Origin: Palsa-504 sp963847965
Lineage (GTDB): Bacteria > Actinomycetota > Actinomycetes > Streptosporangiales > Streptosporangiaceae
Direction of reading: 5' to 3'
Length of the DNA: 64,000 bases
Assembly (NCBI GenBank): GCA_963847965.1
Contig: CAWKCG010000047.1
Coordinates: 248,001-312,000, forward strand
The first letter of the stretch is position 1; every line of letters starts with the position of its first letter. Shown here piece by piece: positions 1 through 7,719 of this stretch. The notes below the pieces were generated by a model. The model was not told where the DNA came from and did no database searches. It saw only the letters and a list, made by a program, of their open reading frames with translations. The position numbers were made by a program, and so were the translations under genes.

Positions 1-1
1 C

Positions 2-139
2 GACCTGGATGGCGTCTTGGACATCGAGGCCGGACACCGGGCCATCATCGCCCGGGACTTACCAGCGCCAGGCAGCCCATCCATCACCGGCCGCAGCCCT
101 GCGCACCAGCACCCGCGGAACGTTCGCATCCGCGCGTAG
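2..139 (+). CDS. 3' end of an unidentified gene (partial)
   Basis: An open frame runs in from the window edge and stops at TAG 137-139. It has G/C at most third codon positions, as expected for a coding sequence here. The 45 visible residues contain GVLDIEAGHRAIIARD and a Pro/His/Arg-rich tail. I do not recognise the family. It could be the end of the gene upstream of rplY, or chance open frame in GC-rich DNA. Confidence 0.3.
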   Translation, partial: DLDGVLDIEAGHRAIIARDLPAPGSPSITGRSPAHQHPRNVRIRA

Positions 140-196
140 CGGGTTTGTCGGCTACACTTCGAACTCGCATTGCACGAAAGGTGAGGAGAAACTGCC

Positions 197-820
197 GTGC
201 CCGAGGTCCGCATCGCCGCCGAGACTCGTGACGAGTTCGGCAAGGGCGCCGCCCGCCGCAGCCGTCGCGCGGGCCGGGTGCCCGCCGTGCTCTACGGCCA
301 CGGCACGGAAACCCGCCACCTTAGCCTGCCCGGGCATGACCTCATGCTCGCGCTGAAGACCCCGAACGTGCTGCTGCGCATCGAGGGCCTCAAGCACGGC
401 AACGAGATCGCCCTGCCGAAGGCGGTGCAGCGCGACCCCATCAGCGGTCTGCTCGAGCACGTCGACCTCATCCTGGTCAGGCGGGGGGAGAAGGTCACCG
501 TCGAGGTGCCGATCCGGGTGACCGGGAACATCGGCCCCGACGGGATGCTCGAGCAGCAGCTCGTACAGATCTCGGTGGAAGCCGAGGCGACCAACATCCC
601 GCGGGGCATCGACGTCGACGTCGAGGGCATGGAGATCGGGTCGGCGGTGCACGCCGGCGACCTGACGCTGCCGCGCGGCGTCACCTTGCAGGCCGACCCC
701 GAGGTGCTGGTCCTGCACGTGGTCGCGCAGCCGACCGCCGAGCCTGAGCCGGAGGCCCCAGCGGCCGAGGTGCCGGAGGCCGTGGCGGCGACCGGTGGCG
801 AAGGGGAGCAGGACGGCTGA
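197..820 (+). CDS. rplY: 50S ribosomal protein L25/Ctc (general stress form)
   Basis: Binds 5S rRNA in the large ribosomal subunit. The 207-residue product is the long Ctc type: an N-terminal L25 domain (about residues 1-95, with KGAARRSRRAGRVPAVLYGH typical of the RNA-binding face), then the TL5/Ctc beta-barrel domain, then an acidic Glu/Ala/Pro-rich tail from about residue 180. The start is GTG 197, eight bases after GAGGAG at 183-188. A TACACT box at 153-158 may be the -10 of the promoter. The 3' end overlaps pth by four bases (CTGA), a common actinobacterial pairing. Confidence 0.95.
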   Translation: MPEVRIAAETRDEFGKGAARRSRRAGRVPAVLYGHGTETRHLSLPGHDLMLALKTPNVLLRIEGLKHGNEIALPKAVQRDPISGLLEHVDLILVRRGEKVTVEVPIRVTGNIGPDGMLEQQLVQISVEAEATNIPRGIDVDVEGMEIGSAVHAGDLTLPRGVTLQADPEVLVLHVVAQPTAEPEPEAPAAEVPEAVAATGGEGEQDG

Positions 821-1422
821 CCGGGGAACGCTGGCTCATCGTCGGCCTCGGAAACCCTGGGCCGGAGTACGCGGGCAACAGGCACAACGTCGGCCGCATG
901 GTGACCGCCCTGCTGGCCGAGCGAGCCGGCGGGCCCGGGGTGCGCTTCAAGGCGCACCGGTCGGGTAACGACATCGCGGAGGGCAAGCTCGACGAGGTTC
1001 CGGTCACCGTGGCCTGGCCCCGTTCGTACGTGAACCTGTCCGGCAGGCCGGTCTCGGCCCTGGCCGCCTTTTATAAGCTCCCGACCGAGCGGCTCGTGAT
1101 CGTCCATGACGAGCTGGACCTTCCGTTCGGCGTGCCGCGGCTGAAATTCGGCGGCGGCGAGAACGGCCACAACGGGCTCCGGTCCATTACGCAGGCGCTC
1201 GGGACGCGCGACTACTACCGGGTCAGGTTCGGCATCGGCAGGCCGCCGGGCCGGATGGATCCGGCCGCCTTCGTGCTGCGCGACTTCACCGTGGCCGAGC
1301 AGAAGGAACTCCCCTTCCTTATCGACCGCTGCGCCGACGCCGCGGAAACCCTGATCACCAAGGGTCTGGCCGCAGCCCAGAACATCTACCACACCGACCA
1401 GCCCGGGGACCCGACCCGGTGA
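817..1422 (+). CDS. pth: Peptidyl-tRNA hydrolase
   Basis: Releases tRNA from peptidyl-tRNA dropped by stalled ribosomes. The family N-terminus LIVGLGNPGPEY, the catalytic His in NRHNVG, VHDELDLPFG and GGGENGHNGLRSI are all present. The conserved N-terminus begins well before the first ATG/GTG/TTG in frame. Between an in-frame TGA at 745 and that motif the only usable initiator is CTG 817, which overlaps the rplY stop as CTGA and follows AAGGGGAGCAGG at 801-812. That gives 201 residues, normal for Pth. A CTG start, or a base error at the start codon, is therefore implied. Starting at 898 would remove the active-site His region. Confidence 0.93.
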   Translation: MTGERWLIVGLGNPGPEYAGNRHNVGRMVTALLAERAGGPGVRFKAHRSGNDIAEGKLDEVPVTVAWPRSYVNLSGRPVSALAAFYKLPTERLVIVHDELDLPFGVPRLKFGGGENGHNGLRSITQALGTRDYYRVRFGIGRPPGRMDPAAFVLRDFTVAEQKELPFLIDRCADAAETLITKGLAAAQNIYHTDQPGDPTR

Positions 1423-2390
1423 GCGGGGAGGATAGGCGCGGGCACCCCCCGAAGGGGGGCCGGGGGGGTCTGGGGGGAAAGGTTCTCCCCCAGGATCGGG
1501 GGGATTCCGGGGGGTCGTCCCCCCGGGACAGCACAGATCACGCCGTGGCCTGCGAGCTGGCCGGCGAAGCGGGCAGGCGGCTGCTCGAGCTGCGCGCAGG
1601 TGGCGGTGAGCCGCAGTTGCTGCGCAAGGCAGGCGACCGGATGTCGCACGAGTTCCTGGTCGCGGCGCTGGCGGCTCGCCGCCCTGAGGATGTGGTCCTG
1701 TCCGAGGAGGGCGCCGACGACCCGGCCCGGCTGGCGGCGGGCCGGGTATGGATCGTCGACCCGCTCGACGGCACCACGGAGTTCGGCGAGCCCGGGCGCA
1801 CCGACTGGGCCGTGCACGTAGCCCTCTGGGAAGGGAGCACGGTCGGCGGGGACGGCGAGCTCACCGCGGGTGCGGTCGCGCTCCCGGCGCAGGACCGGAT
1901 TTTGTGCACGCCAGCCACCGCCGGACCGCCTGGCCGCGACACGTCCACGGCCGGACCGTTTGGCGGCGGTGGGGCCACGCCGCCTGGCGGAGGTGGGGCC
2001 GCTGCCGGACCGCCTGGCGGGGGCGAGGGGACCGGCCGGGTGCGGATCGTGGTGAGCCGGAGCCGCGCGCCCCGGCTTGTTTATGATATTTCCAATCTTA
2101 TTGATATAGAACTGATCCCGTGGGGGTCGGCCGGGGCTAAAGTGGCTGCTGTGGTCTACGGTGAGGCTGACGCGTACGTCCACGCCGGGGGATTCTACGA
2201 ATGGGACACCGCCGCGCCCGTCGCGGTGGCGCGGGCCGCCGGATTCCACGCCTCCCGCATCGACGGGTCCCCCCTCGTCTACAACCAGGCCGATCTGCGG
2301 ATGCCGGATATCCTGGTCTGCCGGCCCGCGCTCGCGGGCGCGCTGCTGCAAGCGATCCGGGAGATCAAGGAAAGCCAGAATGCGCCCTGA
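1419..2390 (+). CDS. cysQ: Inositol-monophosphatase-family phosphatase, CysQ-like 3'(2'),5'-bisphosphate nucleotidase
   Basis: Probably removes the 3'-phosphate from PAP/PAPS and so drains or recycles sulfate-assimilation intermediates. The metal-binding motifs are present: SEEGADD, WIVDPLDGTTEF, and the C-terminal EWDTAAPVAVARAAG. Position directly before cysD-cysN supports the CysQ role. GTG 1419 overlaps the pth stop (GTGA). Two oddities: a G/C hairpin repeat (1439-1531) is read in frame as a Gly/Pro/Ser/Arg stretch between residues about 7 and 38, and a second low-complexity Gly/Pro loop (1918-2040) lies where homologues have a short loop. The 3' end overlaps cysD by 11 bases. Confidence 0.85.
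   Translation: MSGEDRRGHPPKGGRGGLGGKVLPQDRGDSGGSSPRDSTDHAVACELAGEAGRRLLELRAGGGEPQLLRKAGDRMSHEFLVAALAARRPEDVVLSEEGADDPARLAAGRVWIVDPLDGTTEFGEPGRTDWAVHVALWEGSTVGGDGELTAGAVALPAQDRILCTPATAGPPGRDTSTAGPFGGGGATPPGGGGAAAGPPGGGEGTGRVRIVVSRSRAPRLVYDISNLIDIELIPWGSAGAKVAAVVYGEADAYVHAGGFYEWDTAAPVAVARAAGFHASRIDGSPLVYNQADLRMPDILVCRPALAGALLQAIREIKESQNAP
1439..1531 (+). repeat. G/C hairpin repeat, copy A (inside cysQ)
   Basis: Long G and C runs ending in a hairpin: CCGGGGGG 1507-1514, TCGT, CCCCCCGG 1519-1526, followed by GACAGCAC. It is read in frame and gives a peptide ending GDSGGSSPRDST. The same DNA hairpin and the same peptide frame recur in other genes of this region. Confidence 0.8.
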
Positions 2391-3291
2391 TTACCAGTTG
2401 TCCCAGCTCGATGTGCTCGAGGCCGAGGCCATCCACGTGATGCGCGAGGTCGCCGCGGAGTTCGAGCGGCCAGTGCTGCTGTTCTCCGGCGGCAAGGACT
2501 CGATCGTGATGCTGGCGCTCGCGGCGAAGGCCTTCTGGCCCGCGCGTATCCCGTTCCCGGTCATGCACGTCGACACCGGGCACAACTTCCCCGAGGCGCT
2601 CGCGTTCCGTGACCGCCGGGTGGCGGAGCTTGGCGTGCGCCTGGTCGTGGCGTCCGTACAGGAGTCCATCGACGCGGGCCGGGTGACCGAGGAGACCGGC
2701 CGGCACGCGAGCAGGAACCGGCTGCAGACCGTGACCCTGCTGGACGCCATCGAGGAACACAGGTTCGACGCGCTGTTCGGCGGCGCGCGGCGCGACGAGG
2801 AAAAGGCCAGGGCGAAGGAGCGGGTGTTCTCGTTCCGTGACGAGTTCGGCCAGTGGGACCCGAAGAACCAGCGGCCGGAACTGTGGAACGTGTACAACAC
2901 CCGGCTGCGCCGCGGCGAGCACATCCGCGTGTTCCCGCTGTCCAACTGGACCGAGCTCGACGTCTGGACCTACGTGGAGCGCGAAGAGCTGGAACTGCCG
3001 TCCATTTACTTCGCGCACGAGCGGCAGGTGTTCGAACGGGACGGCCTGCTCCTGGCCGACAGCCCGTACGTGGTCAGGGGCGAGGATGAGCCGCTGTTCA
3101 CGGCCACCGTCCGGTACCGGACGGTGGGCGACATGACGTGCACCGGGGCCGTCTCCTCCCCGGCCGCGACGGTGGCGGAGGTGATCGCGGAGGTGGCGGC
3201 GACCCGGATCACCGAACGCGGCCAGACCAGGGCCGACGACCGGGCCAGCGAGGCGGCGATGGAAGACCGCAAGCGCGAGGGGTACTTCTGA
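2380..3291 (+). CDS. cysD: Sulfate adenylyltransferase subunit 2 (ATP sulfurylase small subunit)
   Basis: Adenylylates sulfate to APS together with the GTPase CysN. The PP-loop SGGKDSIVML is at residues about 37-46, and MHVDTGHNFPE, FGGARRDEEKARAKER and the C-terminal GDMTCTGAV are diagnostic. ATG 2380 gives 303 residues, the usual family length, and lies inside the 3' end of cysQ (11-base overlap), so translation is probably coupled. The stop overlaps the cysN start by one base (TGATG). Confidence 0.97.
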   Translation: MRPDYQLSQLDVLEAEAIHVMREVAAEFERPVLLFSGGKDSIVMLALAAKAFWPARIPFPVMHVDTGHNFPEALAFRDRRVAELGVRLVVASVQESIDAGRVTEETGRHASRNRLQTVTLLDAIEEHRFDALFGGARRDEEKARAKERVFSFRDEFGQWDPKNQRPELWNVYNTRLRRGEHIRVFPLSNWTELDVWTYVEREELELPSIYFAHERQVFERDGLLLADSPYVVRGEDEPLFTATVRYRTVGDMTCTGAVSSPAATVAEVIAEVAATRITERGQTRADDRASEAAMEDRKREGYF

Positions 3292-4553
3292 TGGACATTC
3301 TGAGGTTCGCCACCGCCGGGTCGGTCGATGACGGCAAGTCGACGCTGATCGGCCGGCTGCTCTACGACACCAAGTCGATCTTCGCCGACCAGCTGGAAGC
3401 GGTCGAGCGGACCAGCAGGGACCGGGGCGAGGACTACACCAACCTGGCACTGCTCACCGACGGGCTGCGGGCCGAGCGGGAGCAGGGCATCACCATCGAC
3501 GTCGCCTACCGGTACTTCGCGACGCCCCGCAGGAAGTTCATCATCGCGGACACACCAGGCCACATCCAGTACACGCGCAACATGGTGACCGGAGCGTCCA
3601 CGGCCGACCTCGCGGTGGTGCTCGTCGACGCGCGCAACGGGCTCACCGAGCAGTCCCGCCGGCACGCGTTCCTGACCACGCTGCTGCGCGTGCCGCACAT
3701 GGTGCTCGCGGTGAACAAGATGGACCTCGTTGACTACAGTGCCGAGGTCTTCGAGCGCATCTGCGCGGAGTTCTCGGCCTTCGCGGCGCGGCTGGATATC
3801 GGTGACCTGACCTTCGTGCCGATTTCGGCGCTGCACGGGGACAACGTGGTGGACCGGTCCGCCAACATGGGCTGGTACGACGGTCCGTCGCTGCTGCACC
3901 ATCTCGAGCACGTACACATCGCGTCGGACCGCAACCTGATCGACGTCCGGTTCCCCGTGCAGTACGTCATCAGGCCGCAGGCCGCCACCGACGCCGCGCT
4001 GCACGACTACCGCGGCTACGCCGGGCAGGTCGCGGGCGGCGTGCTCAAGCCGGGCGACGAGGTGCTGCACCTACCGTCCGGCTTCACCACCCGGGTGCGC
4101 GGCATCGAGGCCGCCGGGGCCAGCGTGGCCGAGGCGTTCCCGCCCATGTCGGTGACGCTGCTGCTCGATGACGACGTGGACATCTCCCGCGGCGACATGA
4201 TCTGCCGGCCGAACAACAGGCCCGACGTCGCCCAGGACATCGAGGCCATGGTCTGCTGGATGTCCTCCGATACCGCGCTGGCCGCGCGCAGCAGGCTGAT
4301 CGTCAAGCACACCACGCGCACGGTCAAGGCCATCGTCACCGATCTGCACTACCGGATCGACGTCAACACCCTGCACCGCGACGAGTCCGCGGCTCAGCTG
4401 AGCCTGAACGAGATAGGCCGGGTCCGGCTCCGCCTCACCCAGCCCATCTTCTGCGACACCTACGCCAGGAACCGCGCCACCGGCGGCCTGATCGTCATCG
4501 ACGAGGGCACCAACGCCACGGTAGGCGCGGCCATGATCACCGACGCCGGCTAG
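3291..4553 (+). CDS. cysN: Sulfate adenylyltransferase subunit 1 (GTPase)
   Basis: GTP hydrolysis by CysN drives APS formation by CysD. Translation-factor-type G motifs are visible: GSVDDGKST near the N-terminus, EREQGITID, DTPGH, and NKMD. At 420 residues it is a stand-alone CysN without a fused APS kinase (CysC) domain, and no cysC is seen nearby. This suggests either reduction of APS directly or a cysC elsewhere. The start is ATG 3291, overlapping the cysD stop. Confidence 0.96.
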   Translation: MDILRFATAGSVDDGKSTLIGRLLYDTKSIFADQLEAVERTSRDRGEDYTNLALLTDGLRAEREQGITIDVAYRYFATPRRKFIIADTPGHIQYTRNMVTGASTADLAVVLVDARNGLTEQSRRHAFLTTLLRVPHMVLAVNKMDLVDYSAEVFERICAEFSAFAARLDIGDLTFVPISALHGDNVVDRSANMGWYDGPSLLHHLEHVHIASDRNLIDVRFPVQYVIRPQAATDAALHDYRGYAGQVAGGVLKPGDEVLHLPSGFTTRVRGIEAAGASVAEAFPPMSVTLLLDDDVDISRGDMICRPNNRPDVAQDIEAMVCWMSSDTALAARSRLIVKHTTRTVKAIVTDLHYRIDVNTLHRDESAAQLSLNEIGRVRLRLTQPIFCDTYARNRATGGLIVIDEGTNATVGAAMITDAG

Positions 4554-4646
4554 CCCCGAGCGTCAGCGCACCGCCCGGCGGCCAGGAGTCCGCAGTCCGG
4601 CGGTGGGGTATGGTCCGGATCGCGCCCAACGTCTGGAGGAGGCACC

Positions 4647-6863
4647 GTGAGCGCTCTTACACCTGCCGGGGACGGCCGGGCCGCGAGCCCGTTCCGTGAT
4701 CTGAAGGACTTCGTGGCGATACCGCGGGCCGGGGCGCTGCGGCTGTCGCCGGACGGGAGCTGGCTGGCCGCGGCGGTGCAGACGCTGAGCGCCGACGGGA
4801 AGAAGTACCTGACCAGCATCTGGCGGATCGACCCGCAGGGCGGTCCGGCCCGGCGGCTGACCCGGTCCGCCGAGGGCGAGGCCAACCCGCGTTTCCTGCC
4901 CGACGGATCGCTGATCTTCACGTCCAAGCGGCCCGATCCCGGCGCGGACAAGAAGCGGCCGGGCGCGGCGCCCGGCGAGGTGGCCGCGCTGTGGCTGCTT
5001 CCGCCGCACGGCGGCGAGGCCAGGATCGTGGCCGCCCTGCCCGGCGGCGTGGCGGCCGCGGAGGCCGCCAGGAACGCCGGGACCATCGTGGTGTCGTCAC
5101 CCCTGCTTCCCGCTGCAGGTCACGGCCAGGAGTCCCCGGGCCAGGAAGGCCCGGGCCAGGGGGGTCGGGGGGGATGGGCAGTCCCGCCAGGCGGGGGGTC
5201 CCCGGGGGGTCGTCCCCCGGGGGACAGCACAGCGGATGACGCTCGGCTGCGCAAGGAGCGCAGCGAGGCCGGGGTGACGGCCATCCTGCACGAGTCGGTG
5301 CCGATCAGGTTCTGGGATCACGACCTCGGGCCCGACCAGCTCAGGCTCTTCGTCATTGACCCTGAGCGGGTCCAGGAAGCCGAGCAGGCGGACGGGGAGG
5401 GACAGGAGTTCGCCGGACTGCGCGACCTGACCCCGGAGCCGGGACGGGCGCTGGACGAGGAGAAGTTCGAGCTGTCGCCCGACGGGGCCTCGGTGGTCAC
5501 CGGCTGGTGGCACTGGGACCCCGTAGGGCAGTCGCACGCTGAGCTGGTCATGATCGACGTGGCCACCGGGAAGCGCCGCGCGCTGCTCAGCGCGCCCGAG
5601 TACAACTTCGACGGGCCGCGGGTCTCGCCGGACGGACGGCTCATCGTCTGCCAGCGCGAGAAGCACCTCACGGCCACTGAACCCATCGACGTCACCCTGG
5701 TCGTGCTTGAGAACGACGGCCCGGGTGCGTCCGGTGAGTCCGGGCGCGACCTGCTGCCCGGGCTCGACCGGTGGCCGGTCGAGCCCGCCTGGTCGCAGGA
5801 CTCCCGCACGGTGTACTTCGCGGCCGACGACGGCGGCCGGCGGCCGGTATTCCGCGTCGACGTGGTGACCGGCGAGGTCACCAGGGTGACCCGCGATAAC
5901 GGGGCGTATACCGACCTGAACCCCGCGCCGGACGGCCGGTACCTGTACGCGCTTCGCTCGGCCGTGGACTCGCCGCCGACCCCGGTCCGCATCGACCTGA
6001 GCCCAGATGCCGAGCAGGCCGGTCCGATCGCCCTGCCGTGCCCGGGTACCCCGCTCACGCTGCCCGGGCGGCTGGAGGAGGTCGAGGCGGCCGCCGATGA
6101 CGGCCACCCGATCCGGTCCTGGCTCGTGCTGCCGGAAACGGCGTCGGCGGGCCAGCAGGCCCCGCTGCTGCTTTGGGTGCACGGCGGGCCGATGAGCAGC
6201 TGGAATTCCTGGTCCTGGCGGTGGAATCCGTGGCTCATGGCGGCCCGCGGCTACGCCGTCCTGCTGCCAGACCCGGCCCTGTCGACCGGTTACGGCCAGG
6301 CGTTCATGGCCCGTGGTCACCGCGACTGGGGAGCCAGGCCGTTCGCCGACATCATGGCCGCGACCGAGGCCGCGCTGGCCCGCCCGGACATCGACGCGGA
6401 CCGGGTGGCCATGATGGGCGGGTCCTACGGCGGATATATGGCGAACTGGATGGCGGGTCACACCGACCGCTTCAATGCGATCGTGAGCCACGCCGGGCTG
6501 TGGGCCCTTGACCAGATGTTCGGCACCACCGACGAGCCCATGTTCTGGCGGCCGCAGTTCGGGGATCCGCTGACCGAGCCCGAGATGTACGAGGCGAACT
6601 CGCCAAACCGGCACATCGAGCGGATCCGCACGCCGATGCTGGTCATCCACGGCGACAAGGACTACCGGGTGCCGATTGGCGAGGCGCTGCGGCTCTGGTG
6701 GGATCTGTCCAGGTACGGCGTCGAGGCCAAGTTCTTGTACTTCCCTGACGAGAACCACTGGATCCTCACCCCCGGCAACGCGCGGATCTGGTACGAGACC
6801 GTCTTCGCCTTCCTCGCGCAGCACGTGCTCGGCGAGGCGTGGGAGCGCCCCCATCTGCTCTAG
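4647..6863 (+). CDS. S9-family (prolyl oligopeptidase type) serine peptidase
   Basis: A 738-residue peptidase with an N-terminal beta-propeller of WD40-like repeats (several ...SPDGR/SPDGAS... blades up to about residue 440) and a C-terminal alpha/beta-hydrolase. The triad is visible: Ser593 in GGSYGGYM, Asp672 in GDKDYRVP, His704 in ENHWI. It probably cleaves short or acylated peptides in the cytoplasm; no signal peptide is seen. GTG 4647 follows CTGGAGGAGG. A 93-base gap separates it from cysN, so it may have its own promoter. Hairpin repeat copy B is inserted in frame at about residues 160-195, inside the propeller. Confidence 0.9.
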   Translation: MSALTPAGDGRAASPFRDLKDFVAIPRAGALRLSPDGSWLAAAVQTLSADGKKYLTSIWRIDPQGGPARRLTRSAEGEANPRFLPDGSLIFTSKRPDPGADKKRPGAAPGEVAALWLLPPHGGEARIVAALPGGVAAAEAARNAGTIVVSSPLLPAAGHGQESPGQEGPGQGGRGGWAVPPGGGSPGGRPPGDSTADDARLRKERSEAGVTAILHESVPIRFWDHDLGPDQLRLFVIDPERVQEAEQADGEGQEFAGLRDLTPEPGRALDEEKFELSPDGASVVTGWWHWDPVGQSHAELVMIDVATGKRRALLSAPEYNFDGPRVSPDGRLIVCQREKHLTATEPIDVTLVVLENDGPGASGESGRDLLPGLDRWPVEPAWSQDSRTVYFAADDGGRRPVFRVDVVTGEVTRVTRDNGAYTDLNPAPDGRYLYALRSAVDSPPTPVRIDLSPDAEQAGPIALPCPGTPLTLPGRLEEVEAAADDGHPIRSWLVLPETASAGQQAPLLLWVHGGPMSSWNSWSWRWNPWLMAARGYAVLLPDPALSTGYGQAFMARGHRDWGARPFADIMAATEAALARPDIDADRVAMMGGSYGGYMANWMAGHTDRFNAIVSHAGLWALDQMFGTTDEPMFWRPQFGDPLTEPEMYEANSPNRHIERIRTPMLVIHGDKDYRVPIGEALRLWWDLSRYGVEAKFLYFPDENHWILTPGNARIWYETVFAFLAQHVLGEAWERPHLL
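5127..5230 (+). repeat. G/C hairpin repeat, copy B (inside S9 peptidase)
   Basis: CCGGGGGG 5202-5209, TCGT, then a C run, followed by GGGACAGCACAG as in copy A. Upstream part has GGCCAGG/GGCCCGGG direct repeats. Read in frame as a Gly/Pro-rich peptide ending SPGGRPPGDST. Confidence 0.75.
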
Positions 6864-6880
6864 GCCCGTAGGGTTAGGGC

Positions 6881-7633
6881 ATGGCCCGCGCCGATCTGGA
6901 CAAGCGACCCGGCGAGGTGGCGGCGATGTTCGACGCCATCGCGGGACGCTATGACCTGCTGAACGACATCCTGTCCGCGGGCCAGGTCAGGCTGTGGCGG
7001 CGCGCCGTGGCGCGGATCACCGGCGCGCGCCAGGGCGACCGCGTGCTCGACCTGGCCGCGGGCACGGGCACCTCCTCGCTGACCTTCACCGCGACCGGAG
7101 CCGACTGCGTGGCCTGCGATTTCTCCCTAGGCATGCTGCGCGCTGGCCTCGATAGGCACCGCAGCGGGCCACCGGGGGGTTCGCGGGGGGTGTCCCCCCG
7201 CGGGTCGGTCGTTCCCCCGGGGCGCCTGAGCTTCGTGGCCGGCGACGCGGTGCGGCTGCCCTTCCGCGACGGCTCGTTCGACGCGGTGACGATCTCGTTC
7301 GGGCTACGGAACGTGGCCAGCCCGGGTGCCGCCCTGACCGAGATGCGCCGGGTGACCCGACCCGGCGGGCGGCTGGTGGTGTGCGAGTTCAGCGCGATCA
7401 CGATCGCCCCGCTCGATATGCTTTACCGGCGTTACCTGCTCCATGTCCTGCCCGCGGTCGCCCGGCGGACGGCCCGCAGCCCCGAGGCCTACGAGTACCT
7501 GGCCGAGTCGATCGCGGACTGGCCGGCCCAGCGTGAGCTGGCCGGCATCATCGAGGCGGCGGGCTGGTCGGCGGTGCGGTGGCGCGACCTGAGCCTGGGC
7601 GTCGTCGCGGTACACGTAGCCCGCCGTACCTGA
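6881..7633 (+). CDS. menG: Demethylmenaquinone methyltransferase (UbiE/MenG family)
   Basis: SAM-dependent C-methylation, the last step of menaquinone synthesis. The SAM motif VLDLAAGTGTSSL, DFSLGMLRAG, the family signature VTISFGLRNV and the motif GGRLVVCEFS are all present. The 250 residues exceed the usual 225-235 because hairpin repeat copy C is inserted in frame between the DFSLGML motif and FVAGDA. ATG 6881 lies 17 bases after the S9 peptidase stop with only a weak GTAGGGTTAGGG upstream. It lies next to the Rex-controlled respiratory operon. Confidence 0.93.
   Translation: MARADLDKRPGEVAAMFDAIAGRYDLLNDILSAGQVRLWRRAVARITGARQGDRVLDLAAGTGTSSLTFTATGADCVACDFSLGMLRAGLDRHRSGPPGGSRGVSPRGSVVPPGRLSFVAGDAVRLPFRDGSFDAVTISFGLRNVASPGAALTEMRRVTRPGGRLVVCEFSAITIAPLDMLYRRYLLHVLPAVARRTARSPEAYEYLAESIADWPAQRELAGIIEAAGWSAVRWRDLSLGVVAVHVARRT
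7160..7222 (+). repeat. G/C hairpin repeat, copy C (inside menG)
   Basis: Contains CGCGGGGGG-TGT-CCCCCCGCG at 7183-7203, a near-perfect hairpin, flanked by further G and C runs. Read in frame as GPPGGSRGVSPRGSVVPPG between two conserved methyltransferase motifs. Confidence 0.7.
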
Positions 7634-7662
7634 CCCGGCGGAAGGCCACGCCCGTGCCGGGC

Positions 7663-7668
7663 TAAAAT
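7663..7668 (+). promoter_or_regulatory. -10-like box of the respiratory operon promoter
   Basis: TAAAAT stands out in an AT-rich patch of otherwise GC-rich DNA, about 12 bases upstream of the Rex-type operator. A transcript start near 7675 would put the operator over the initial transcribed region. No convincing -35 is visible. Confidence 0.45.
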
Positions 7669-7680
7669 AAAGGCAAAGAA

Positions 7681-7700
7681 TTTGTGAAGCGGTTCACAAA
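7681..7700. promoter_or_regulatory. Rex-type redox operator
   Basis: A palindrome TTTGTGAA-N4-TTCACAAA with perfect 8-bp arms. It matches the known Rex operator consensus (TTGTGAA-N4-TTCACAA type), bound by the NADH/NAD+ sensing repressor Rex of Gram-positive bacteria. Rex sites precede nuo and cyd operons in streptomycetes, and here the next genes are the reductase and nuoA-N. The GTG at 7684 lies within the palindrome, which argues for GTG 7720 as the real start. Confidence 0.85.
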
Positions 7701-7719
7701 GACCCCTGGATCTGACCAA

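Noticed and set aside
5097..6854. Long open frame of 585 codons on the - strand across the S9 peptidase
   Set aside because: It is antisense to a gene with an intact catalytic triad; high GC removes stop codons in shadow frames. No recognisable protein, no ribosome-binding site.
7684..7719. GTG 7684 as start of the reductase
   Set aside because: It lies inside the Rex-type palindrome and has no ribosome-binding site; GTG 7720 retains the whole FAD motif.
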